Assembly (NCBI GenBank): GCA_008360955.1
Contig: LUCM01009850.1
Coordinates: forward strand, 30,746-94,745
Length of the DNA: 64,000 bases
Reading direction: 5' to 3'
DNA from: Fasciolopsis buskii
Lineage: Eukaryota > Platyhelminthes > Trematoda > Plagiorchiida > Fasciolidae
The notes below the pieces were generated by a model. That model was not told the DNA's origin, made no database searches, and worked only from the letters and a program-made list of their open reading frames with translations. Below, in pieces: positions 23,933 to 34,899 of this stretch; the stretch's first letter is position 1, and each line of letters begins with the position of its first letter. Made by a program: the position numbers and the translations under genes.

Positions 23933-26655
23933 TCATCATCATCATCGTGCAGCGTTAAACAGCAAGCCAAGCGTCATTGACCTTTTCCCCAGAGCTATAT
24001 GGTTCACTAAAAAGAGTGGATAACTAATGGGAACAGCGAGTGGACTTACACAGGCGGAAAAAAGAAACATGCTGCAATATCAAACACTGAGCACAGTCTA
24101 ACTGCACGAACGCACTACCTCAATCATTCTGATTCGATAGAAAATGACAACACGATCGCCATTGTTAGCGATTCACTGCCACATTCCTTAAGGCCTCCAG
24201 TCAGCTAGTTGAAGGGTCTTTCGGACCCCAACCACGAAGATGTGAAACACCTACTTTACCTAAGTTCGCTGGACATTTTCTCATTCCCCGTTGCCACGTC
24301 ATCCGATGACCTCCATATGGCTTCTTCTACTCCGTGGAAGGAACGCAAAATAGGGCACGGTATGACAGACGAGTGTTCGTCATACGCAATACGTGACCCA
24401 ACCAGCGTAGTCTACTAAATCCCATACGCTGACACAAGGCATTCTCAAAATTGGCACCTAATACTAGACTCCTGACCTCCACGTTACACACTTGGTCAAT
24501 CCATCCAATCCTAGCCACAATACGCGTAGATATCGGTGGTCGAAAACACCCAACCGACAAACATCTCTTACACGTATACCCCAAGTCTCGCAATCATACA
24601 ACAGAACTGAGCGCACTGCGGCACAGTAAACACGGCATTCCAAATTCAGTGAAATATCAGGCCCACGCCAAAAGTGCTTCAGTCCAGCGTAAGCTGCACC
24701 AGCCTTGAATATACGCGTGTTTACCTTTACTACCGAGCTACCAAGATAAGTGAAACAGTTCACAATTGTTAGTTCCTCACCATTTAGTATCAAGTTTGGC
24801 ACTGCTGTCTTCCAGTCCTGTAACACCACTTTGCACTTTGAAGGTGTGAAGCAAATATCAAACCCAGCCACACACCTCCAGAGTCTGCATAGTGCACATT
24901 GAACATGGTCCGCGGATTCGAACAGACACACGACGTCATCTGCGCAGTCTAGGTCACACAACTTCCCTCCATTTCCCAGTTCCATTCCTACATTCTGGAG
25001 ACTTCCCAAAGCATCTTCCACCACCTCGTCCACGACGAAGTTGATCAGGAATGGAGAGATGGGACACCCTTGTCGAACACCAATAGTCGTTTCGAATGAA
25101 CGTGACAGTTCACCGTATACCCTCACGCGACCATAGGTATGCGAGTACTATGCTCACAACTGTCTCACGAATTTCGCTGGCATACCCTTCCGGTGGAGGG
25201 CACTGGATAACGCTGTCCGATCCACTGAGTCAAACGCACCTTTCAAGTCCAGAAAGACTACGATCGTAGGGCGGCGGTTTGTGTGGCGCACTTTCATTAA
25301 CTGGCGATGAGTGAATATCTGATCGATGCAACTTCGACCTGGACCAAATCCGGCCTGCTGTTCGCCAATGTCACTATCGCAAAACGGTGTCAAACAGCGC
25401 AGCACTGTCGAAGCTAAGAATTAAGTAACTATCGGAATTAAACTAACGCCACAATGATTGCTACAGTCACTCCGTGTGCCCTTCTTGAAGATGGATAAAG
25501 TCACTTTTTCACCCCTACGATAACGGAACACTTTCCCCGTTCAAAATATCACGAAGCAAGGAGGTAAGTGATTTCACCAGAACTTTCCCCACCCAATTTG
25601 AAAAAACTGGGGGAAGGTCGTCGGGACCGGTTGCTTTGCCCCGCTGCAGAAGCCGAATATTCGAATGCACTTCCACCTCCGTAGGGGGCACAAGTGACAA
25701 CCAAGGATTTGCAGCTGCAGACTTCGGCCTAAATAAGTTAGCGTGTGGCCAGCTAAACTGATTCTTGAAATGTTCTGCCCAACGGCCCAGTCTTTCCTGT
25801 CTACCATGGATGAGTCCTCCATTCCTATCGCACACGACTTCACTGACAGAAGTTCGTCGCCCACCGCTGTCGCGTATTAGCCTAAACAGTCGTTGACTAT
25901 TTCCTGAAGCGGCCGCTTTCTCCATCTCCTCGGCTACCTCAACCCACCAACTCTCACGGCCATTCCTAACGCTTATGGTCCATTGACGCTGCAACCGTCG
26001 ACGCACCTTATTCACCTCTGCAGTTACGGGGCTGGCGATTTTGCTCCATTAGGCCCAGCTACCCTCGTGAAATCCAGTGCCTTTGACGAAAGTTGGACCT
26101 AGGACCACAGGCGAAATCTGCTGCCAAATGCATAGCCTGCTTAATTTGATCCAACTGCTCGTCGAAGTTCTTAGTCCCTCGGATAGTTTCTGTTCATAAC
26201 TATTGCGAACAGCCGAATTACACAGACGTTTGACAGCCAATCGGGTTTGTGGCTTGCGTCGATGGCCATTCAGCTGCAGCAAAAATCGCATTAAAACTAA
26301 CGCATGGTCCGATTCGACGTACGTGGTCCAGTATAATCTACAGTTCTGGACAGGTCCGCGCCAACGGCAGCTTACTGCAATATGGTCAACCTGACTCAGA
26401 GTACCTGTCGAGTTAGAACGCCATGTCGCTGTGCGACGCGAACTGTGTCGGAAATTCGTGCCAGATAGGAATAAACGATCTGCACAAAACTGCAAAAGTC
26501 TTTCTCCATTATCTGTTCGCTGAGGAGGCATGGCGCATCGCCCACCTAAACAGGGCCCCGATGCACTCAGTTTCCCAACTTGTGTATTAAATTCACCTGC
26601 CACCACTACAATGTCAGAGCGTTTGTTCTTCCGAACAAGGGTGACGAGGCCGTTG
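23933..26655 (-). mobile_element. RTE-type LINE copy D, longest copy, defective
   Basis: Reading leftwards it has part of the endonuclease ('DIVVVAGEFNTQVGKL', 'SQVDHIAVSCRWRGPVQNC', 'ESDHALVL'), linker, reverse transcriptase and C-terminal region, then a 3' UTR of about 280 bases. It ends in a short (ATG)n-type run at about 23935-23950, typical of RTE 3' tails. The stops and frameshifts are those of copies A-C, and the catalytic box is CADD. It is 5'-truncated at about 26655, where an older RTE 3' end begins. One codon in the fingers region differs from the others (HTN for HTH). Confidence 0.92.
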
Positions 26656-27165
26656 TAGAACTAGTTTCCGAATCATTTTTAAGATGGATGAGTTCTACAG
26701 ACAGGCTACACAGCATTCGCGCCAGACTTCGCTTCTGAGCCATATATCTCAGCGTCTCCAACCAACAACAACCGTCATCCCGCCTGTTTAGGTCCACTCC
26801 CTCTCCTCCTTGGATATTCATTGTTTTTATAGAAACGTGTAACTCTAAGGAAAAGGTAGCGGTCAGTGAGGCTTGCCTTGCTGTCTAACGCTGAACGATT
26901 ATGGTGATGAACAATCGTCATATCCTCGGTTCTAATCAGAAAGCTATCTCCGTCATGCCTTGAAGCAAGCCATGGCCTGACCAGGACGTGCAAAAAGAGC
27001 ACGAAAAGATGTATGGTAGGACGCATACGTAATACATGTCGAAGCCGCCAAAGACGACAGTTTGCAACCAAAACGGGACGAAGAACCTCGTTATTGCTCA
27101 CTCGATATTCCCAGCAGACACGAGCACACGCCATCGTTTGAACTGATCTACTTGTGAGTATCAAA
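26656..27165 (-). mobile_element. Older RTE LINE 3' fragment
   Basis: Reading leftwards, 'CARVCWEYRVSNNEVLRPVL' and 'LWRLRHVLRM', then 'CCWLETLRYMAQKRSLARML' near the left end, match the C-terminal region of trematode RTE elements but differ clearly from copies A-D. The younger copy D abuts its 3' end. Confidence 0.65.
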
Positions 27166-28046
27166 CTCACTTGATCGATTCCCTAAAAGATAAGATCGCA
27201 CTTATAGGCTATCATGATTCAGAAAAGTGAGAATAACGTACTCTAGGAATCAGTTTTTTCGTAGGCACATTTTGGGCCATTGCATTTGCAGTCTTACTGG
27301 ATCTGCCTCTTTATTAGATTCATGTACCAAAGTGACGGATTTCTATTTTGCAATCTTCCGTTTCTCTCAAACTGTTTAACTTCTAATAGACCATTCTTAT
27401 TCCTGTATTCCTAACCAATTCTAATATTTCACTTTACAAAATCAAGGCCAAAACGTCGGTATTTATTTAAACATTCCCTTGCATACTTCTCTACAATGAC
27501 TATTGCACATGGAATTAATCACTTTTACCTTAAACTCCTACATGCCCTGAAAAAGCTGACCGAAGCATGCAAAACTGATGACCCATTTTAAATCACTCAG
27601 TCATGTTCTTCTTGCCCCAACGGTCGGGGTTAAAGGATGTTTCGCACATTTGTGTTAATACGCGGTGCACAACATTAGCACCATGAACGAGAAATAGCAA
27701 ATCCAACTGAATAGATAACTTTCCGAAGAAAAAAACAAATAAACGGGCGCTGCATTTTTGTCATAGTCAAACAGATGGTTTACTTGTTCTTTAAGAGTTG
27801 TGGATTTACAGTGCACTACTTTGCAAAACAAATAACTAGAAATTAAAGGCACATAACGGGAGAACATGTGGCCGGAGGACTAATAAACAAAAAACACCAC
27901 AGGAACAAATGTAAACTGAGATCTGACAGCACGTACGGGTCATCGAATGGGTGGTTATCAGTCCTGTAATAAACGGCAATTAAAGCACCATCAATGTCAC
28001 ATATCAGACAAAATGAGAGACGAGATTGTGGAAGGTACGAACTCAC

Positions 28047-28228
28047 TTGGGTCAATTCACCATCTACTTCGGGGCATTTGCTGAGCGGCGTTCCAGGTAG
28101 TGTGTCCATACTGTTCTCCATATCAGAAAGAATTGAATCGGTATAGTGCTTAGTTTTGAATGAGCCTTCACTCAAGGTAGTATTGTTCATGTTCCCAGAA
28201 AACGGCTTCAAGTCTGTTGCAGATAGAA
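28047..28228 (-). CDS. PHF10: PHF10/SAYP-like protein, probable N-terminal exon
   Basis: The acceptor ACCGTTTAG lies above 28228 and the donor CAA|GTGAGT at 28047. The exon starts in phase 1 and ends in phase 0, which fits the exon at 23828. The product is hydrophilic, Ser/Thr-rich and weakly conserved ('SILSDMENSMDTLPGTPL', 'CPEVDGELTQ'), as are the N-terminal parts of PHF10 proteins. Assignment rests on good splice sites, phase agreement and position; an alternative is an exon of an unknown transcript. The start codon must be further upstream. Confidence 0.65.
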
Positions 28229-30160
28229 CTAAACGGTTAACAAACATTTATTAAATCAAAGTGCGAGGAACAATGGTGTCAAAACAAAAATTGAAATAGT
28301 AAAGTGGGGCATAAGATGATTTTCACATATTAGTTATCCCAATAAGACATGACTGCTCTTTTTGGCTTGTCACCAAAACAGAGAACAGGAAGGGGATTAG
28401 AAGAAACAGCCAAGAGGTAATTAATTAATCGAAACCAAACTCATGCAGAGAATGCAAACAGACTCAGATGTAACTGACGGATGGGCCATCCTAGAATCAC
28501 TAAGTAGAACAAATTGTACATTACCATATCGTCAAAGTATTCCCATCATGAAGAATGCAACGACACAGCGATTACCCAAATTTATTCTGAAATAAACCGG
28601 TAAAATGATGAAGGACCACGTTCATACTAGATTTTTCCTATTCACTTATTCCGTTTATATCATGCTGGAAGTATAGTGTTCTTCTCTTACAGTCGCTGTT
28701 ATAAACTGACTAAAGCGTGAGTTTTCCTTCTAAGTCCCGCAGTTGGGATCAACTAATCACTGACCGTCGCTGAAATCGAGTATGATAATTTACTCGACTT
28801 ATAATATCATAGACAACTACAAGCGCCCCGATAAACTTGACGATAATGCCAAAGTTCCAGACGCTCCCAACCCATGCAAGTATTGGGTTTGGGTATTCGA
28901 ATCTTGCTTAAAACAACTGGAGTCAAATAACTCTAACATTGGACATGATCCTTGATTTTCTGTCGCCATCGGTCTCCGAACACGTCTCAGTACAGGACGT
29001 TCAAAGGCGTGATCCGTTTTAAACTCCCTTTACGGGAGTCCAAATAACTGTTTCCACTCGATATCTGCTTGAGATACGTAAAAAAGACCGATGGTAAAAC
29101 AATAAATTGTAGGATCTCCTAAGCATACCTACTTCGGTTTGCACAGGCGAGTAGTATCCAGCCAGCAGAAACATGGATTCCGATGGATGGCCGACGATGC
29201 GGAAGGAGAGGATAAAGAAGCCATTATGTACTGAACCCTACACAGTATCTCTTTGTTCTCCCTTTTTCTCGCTCATTCTTTCCGTTCTTTACTGTGGCTT
29301 TCGCGGCATATGATCTATACGCAGAAGTGTGTGAAATAAAAATACACTTTAAGAATACAAAAATATTAACAAAGCAGTCTCATTTTTGGACGGTGCCCAC
29401 AAAGAGTATCGTGCCAATGTAATGCAATACGAACTCATGAGAAGATACATTTACTGGCAGTTGAACACTACTGCTAGGGCCCACAACCGCCAATTTTGAA
29501 GCTTTCCGAGGAACGCGTAAGTCACCAGAGTTAGTTCGAAAGCAATCAATGTCTCACTGTGTTGAAAACTTTCCCTAAGCATGTTACGCCTGAGAATCAA
29601 GCCAGCAGAGGTTGCATCGAGCATACCTTCACTTTGCAGCAAGCTTTAAGATAAAACCACCTGTTTTGCAGACCCACAAACTCTCTCTTGGTCTGGAAGC
29701 GACGTTTGATTAAATCTACTGTGCAATTCTGTGGTACTGTCTCACTGAAGTGTGTCGAAGAAATTCACTTTACTTTTTTAATCTCTACGCGAGCAGGTGA
29801 TATCGGCTTCGCACTTCCGGCAATCCTTCGCCCAAGTTCACTACGTGAAACGGTGTTTGTCAGAGTTATCCCTTCTCGCCTTTTCCTTTCAACTATGTAA
29901 TTGAGATTAAAGTAGAGATCGTATAATCCTCAAGTGAAAATAGTAACACTGATATTCCCTGGGACAGGAAATCCACTCACTTAGAGTATGAAGAACGACG
30001 ATGCGCTACTGAGCGAAGATCAAGTAGATTCCAGATTTCCTCTCCGTCCTGTGAACGACAAAGTAGGTTTGTTTAGGATGTGTTCTACATCTGTCGCTGT
30101 AGGACCGTTTTGGTTTGAAGAGGAATTTTCCTGCAAGAGAACTGGATGACGTAGACTTCA
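28229..30160. other. Region upstream of the located PHF10-like exons
   Basis: The missing first exon and promoter may lie here, but I could not identify either. No conserved open frame or strong repeat is visible. Confidence 0.4.
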
Positions 30161-30164
30161 TTAT

Positions 30165-32000
30165 CAACACCACCATCATCACCGTTGAGCGTTAAACAGC
30201 AAGGGAAGCTTCAATGACCAATGCCTTTTCCCCAGAGTTACATGTTTCTATAAAAAGAGTGAATATCAAAGGGGAACAGGGAGTGGCCTTACGCAGACGA
30301 GAATAGATAAGAATGCACCAGTAGCCAGCACACGGAACACAGTCTAACTGTACAAACGCACGTGTTTTCAACCATTTTGATTCAATAAAAATGACAACAC
30401 GATAACCACTGTGCGAGGTTCACTGCCATATCCTTCAGTGTCTCCAGCTAGTTGACGAGTCTTTCGGACCCCAAACACGAAGATTTGAAACACCAAATTT
30501 ATCCAAGTCCGCTGGACATTTTCTCATTCCCGTTGCCACGTCACCTGATGACCTCCATATGGCTTCTTCCATTCATTGGGAGGAACACAAAATAGGGCAC
30601 GGTATGGCAGACCAGTGTTCGACATACACAACACGCGACCTAACCGGCATAGTTTACTCAGTTTCGTACGATGAAACAACTGCGATGAGTGAATATCTTG
30701 GATCGATTGCAACTTCGCCTGGACCAAAATCCGGCCTGCTGCTTCGCCAATGTCACGTATCGGGCAAAACGGTGTCAAACAGCCGCCAGCACTGTCGAAG
30801 CTTAAGAATTACAGTAGAGTAACTATCGGAATTAAACTACGCCACAATGATTGCTACAGTCACTCCGCGTGTGCCCTTCTTGAAGATGGATGAAAGTCAC
30901 CTTTTTCACCCCTACGATAACGGAACCACTTTCCCCGTTCAAAATAATATCACGAAGCAAGGAGGATAAGTGATTTCACCAGAACTTTCCCCCATCCATA
31001 TTTGAAAAAAACTGGGAAGGTCGTCGGACCGGGTTGCTTTGCCCGCTGCAGAAGCCGATAGATTCGAATGCACTTCCAACCTCCGTAGGGGAGCACAAGT
31101 GACAGTACAAGGGTTGCAGCTGCAGACTTCGGCCTATAAATAAGTTAGCGTGTGGCCAGCTTAAACCTGATTCTTGAAATGTTTCTGCCCAACGCGTCCC
31201 AGTTCTCTTCCTGTTCCTCCATTCCTAGCCGCACACGACTTCATGACAGAAGTTCGTCGCCCACCGCTGTCGCGTATTAGCCCTCCACTAAACAGTCCGT
31301 TTGATCTATTTCCTGAAGCGGCTCGCTGTCTCGCATTTCTCCTCGGCTACCTCAACCCACCAACTCTCACGGCCATTGCCTATACGCTTTATGGTCCATT
31401 GACGCTGCAACCGTCGACGCACCTTAGTCATCCTCTGCAGTTACGGGCTTGGCGATTTTGCTCCCATTAGGCCCAGCTACCCTCGTGAAATCCAGTGGCC
31501 TTTGACGGAAAGTTGACCTAGGACCACAGGCGAAATCTTCGTTGCCAAATGCAGTTAGCCTGCTTAATTATGAATCCAATGCTCGTGAGAAGATCCGCAT
31601 TCGTCCGATATTTCCTGTTCACGGCTGTCGAGGACAGCCGAATCATACGCGTTCGACGGGCATTCTCGTTCATGACCTGCGTCGACTGCCGTTGGGCTGA
31701 GGCAAAAATCCGGTATCAAGAATCTTAAAGCAAAGGTCCGATGAGGAAGTGCGTGTGGAGTCAATAAGATCTATCGGTTTAGACCGGAAAAGCTGCCCGA
31801 CTCCAACAGCCTGGAGCTGTGTCGGAATATCTTGTCGAAACATTAGACGCAGTCAGTTGAATTACTCTACTCCAATCCTGAATTCGTGTTTCACTCAGCA
31901 CAGCAGACATTCAATCGAAAGTTGAGTCCACTTGCAGATCCAAACACGGCCGTTGGGCTGACCTGGCATTAAAGTGTTGCCACCATTGAAGGAACCCAGA
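30165..32000 (-). mobile_element. RTE-type LINE copy E, internally deleted and insertion-riddled
   Basis: The 3' UTR and C-terminal region (30165-30665) match copies C and D with moderate divergence. At about 30670-30690 the copy jumps over roughly 0.9 kb of reverse transcriptase. The following stretch to about 31560 differs from C and D mainly by extra bases every 10-30 positions rather than by substitutions. From about 31560 it becomes more divergent up to the gap. No coding capacity remains. Confidence 0.75.
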
Positions 32001-32207
32001 TGCAAGCCGACGAGCTTGAGAAAATGTGAGCTAAACAGACTGGATACCACCTACACACACTACTTAAACAATAAACCGTTGCGAGGTTATCGGGCGTGTT
32101 ATCAAATGGGAGTACTGATGGGGGTATGGCAGGAGCGCGGAAAACACATTGGCGGTGGAACAGAAGAGGACAGGGTGAATAAAAGAGAAGGAACTACTGT
32201 AGCAGTA

Positions 32208-32727
32208 NNNNNNNNNNNNNNNNNNNNNNNNNNNNNNNNNNNNNNNNNNNNNNNNNNNNNNNNNNNNNNNNNNNNNNNNNNNNNNNNNNNNNNNNNNNNN
32301 NNNNNNNNNNNNNNNNNNNNNNNNNNNNNNNNNNNNNNNNNNNNNNNNNNNNNNNNNNNNNNNNNNNNNNNNNNNNNNNNNNNNNNNNNNNNNNNNNNNN
32401 NNNNNNNNNNNNNNNNNNNNNNNNNNNNNNNNNNNNNNNNNNNNNNNNNNNNNNNNNNNNNNNNNNNNNNNNNNNNNNNNNNNNNNNNNNNNNNNNNNNN
32501 NNNNNNNNNNNNNNNNNNNNNNNNNNNNNNNNNNNNNNNNNNNNNNNNNNNNNNNNNNNNNNNNNNNNNNNNNNNNNNNNNNNNNNNNNNNNNNNNNNNN
32601 NNNNNNNNNNNNNNNNNNNNNNNNNNNNNNNNNNNNNNNNNNNNNNNNNNNNNNNNNNNNNNNNNNNNNNNNNNNNNNNNNNNNNNNNNNNNNNNNNNNN
32701 NNNNNNNNNNNNNNNNNNNNNNNNNNN
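32208..32727. other. 520-base assembly gap
   Basis: A run of N. The flanks both contain 'gcagta', so the gap may bridge a repeat. Long open frames crossing the Ns are meaningless. Confidence 0.99.
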
Positions 32728-33014
32728 GCAGTAACATACTTATCACTACCCACCCCGCTCGATGCAATGGGTAGCGCGGTCCTGATCATCCTGCGCGACG
32801 ACCGATGCAGTATGGAATTATTTGTAGGCGTGTAACTCATGGGGAATAATGGACGGGTACTGCTAGGGCGTCCAGCCGTCCGGCAGAACGATTAGGGTTC
32901 TCAACCAAAGCCTTTGGTTTTAACAAGAACCTGACCGCAAGGCAGGGGTTTATACCTAAGTAGAAGCCCATCTACTTGGATCAATTAGTCTTCCACTCGT
33001 TTTTCCGACTGAGC

Positions 33015-33190
33015 TGCCAACTCCGATCAACCGCTGACCGGGAAAACTAGGAGACTGCTTGGTCAGGTCTCTATCCGCTGATTTCCAGGCATAAATGGAT
33101 CTTCGGCTTGAGATAAGCCATCCTGCACAGGTCGTTGGCCCATGGAAGCACACAAGGCACCACACCACGTCAAGGTGCAGCCTCGTTGTT
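33015..33190. repeat. About 175-bp dispersed repeat, copy 3
   Basis: It is similar to 1-175 and 18886-19060, with more mismatches. A plus-strand RTE reverse transcriptase fragment follows shortly after. Confidence 0.65.
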
Positions 33191-33379
33191 GCGACTAACG
33201 AACTTAGTCTCAGGATCCTGGGCTGCAGCGTCGGGCAGTGCATTTCAACGCAATATCATGGTGGAACTTTCACTTATGTCTGCAAGCAGAACAACGCAGG
33301 CAGGCACCAATCCAACAGGAAAACTGTTGTGCTTACACGAAAAGCGCCATTCGTTTGGCAAATGTTGTGTCCAGACTGC

Positions 33380-33547
33380 CAGCGAGCCTTATCCTCGGCG
33401 TTTAGATACCACCCGCGAAAAGTTTATGCGTGAGAATCAAGCCGGTTTCCGATCCAGTCGGGTTGATGCCGGCAAAAACCTTAGAGTACAACAAATTTCA
33501 GAACACGATCCTGCGATAGCCCTCCTTCTTGATCTGAAAGCGGATTA
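33380..33547 (+). mobile_element. RTE reverse transcriptase fragment
   Basis: 'ENQAGFRSSR' and 'ALLLDLKAD' correspond to the 'EQQAGFGPGR' and 'FLDLKGAFD' blocks of the other copies. The stretch is short, frame-broken and diverged. Confidence 0.55.
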
Positions 33548-34880
33548 GAACATCGTGCAGCTCTGTAGTACTGTCTAATACTGCGCGCTGTTCCTCCGCA
33601 AATCTACGTACGCTATGCACGCGGGCGCAACTATCTGGGCGGTTTCCGCTATATCTGACAGTATAAAAATCTTGTAACATGCTGAAAGCAGTTGCGTAGG
33701 GGACCACCCAGTGGCCCTCGTTCAATTTTTCTGGGTGTCTTCACTCAAATCATTATTCCTATTGTGCGCCCAAGATGTATCTCCCGCATATCCCTTTATA
33801 ATCTCTTTCTAGCTACTGATAATCAGATCAACAATTGGAAAATTCGCTCGTTTCCCTTGATCTTCATTCCGCAGTGGGTGAGGTCAGCTTATTCTTTATA
33901 GCGTCTGTATCGAATGATCGTTTTAGTGTGCCAAGCCCATCGACCAGTCGCACGATCAGTTTCGCATAACCCCTGTCATCATCATCACCTTGGACCACAA
34001 CCCTGTCGATTCACTTTTGATTCCTTTCGAGGTATTGGATTACCTTGGTAAACTGAGTAACGCAACACCGAAGTACAAAATGCCAGTAATAGGCGTCACA
34101 ATAGCACAGGAATACGAAGACTGTGGTTTAGCAAGATGCTAAAACACCCAGCAGCCGGGGACACTATGGTCCGACCTTGCGCCTTCAAGTCCCGTAGTCG
34201 CACAACGAAAGGGAACAAACCGGAAGCCCCTCGATTCACAGTAACCGAGCGCGGACTTCGATAGGCTAGCCCAACCCACTATTAAGAGGAAAAGGACAAA
34301 TACAGAACGCACCGGCGCATTTATTGGTGACCCTCCAATACAAGTCAAAGGTCAAGTGAGGTATATCCTTTATTTTGTTTCTTGGGTGGCCTTGCTCGAT
34401 TGATGTCGAAGCTTGGACGCAGTATACTCTATGCGAGTAGTTGAATTGAATGGCTAAGAAAAATCCTTTGGAAAACTCCTTTTGCATCAGAATTCATAGG
34501 ATCACAAATGACTCTGGTGCTTCGTCTTGTTTGTTTTTGTTATCTTGATTGCTTGTGTCTTCCCTATCATCACGGGATTTTTAGACGGACTGTTTTCGGA
34601 ACCCGCGTGACCAGTATGCTTATTTCTGAATGGTGACATCGGCTGCCGTTTTGAGTCAATCTGATCGCATATTGGGGGCTTGTTTGTGTTTGCATAAGGA
34701 CTAGCTTTATTATCCATCACTGCTGAATTTGCCAGTTAGTTATGTTTCGGTTCTGGGATTTGAATTTTGCTACACATTGTTCAGACCTTGTTTACATTAC
34801 TGATAGCCGTGCACGGTGGTACGTGCACAGTGCCACTCCCGCAAGATATGGCTGACTTCAGTTTTAAACGTTCCTTCTCA
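33548..34880. other. Unassigned repeat-like region
   Basis: It holds the partner of the 7310-7720 repeat at about 34080-34370 and a short 'tcatcatcatcacc' run near 33976, like the 3' tail of RTE copies. No gene is supported. Confidence 0.4.
34080..34370. repeat. Diverged dispersed repeat, partner of 7310-7720
   Basis: It aligns by eye to the copy in the PHF10-like intron, in the same orientation, over roughly 300 bases. Confidence 0.4.
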
Positions 34881-34899
34881 GCGCTGCGAGCTGGCAGTA

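Larger units (their letters stand above)
23829..28046 (-). other. PHF10-like intron with nested RTE insertions
   Basis: This 4.2-kb intron holds RTE copy D (23933-26655) and an older RTE 3' fragment (26656-27165). The remaining 27166-28046 is AT-rich and I see no gene in it. Confidence 0.7.

Noticed and set aside
31974..32840. Long open frames crossing 32208-32727
   Set aside because: They are open only because the gap is filled with N; the real sequence is unknown.
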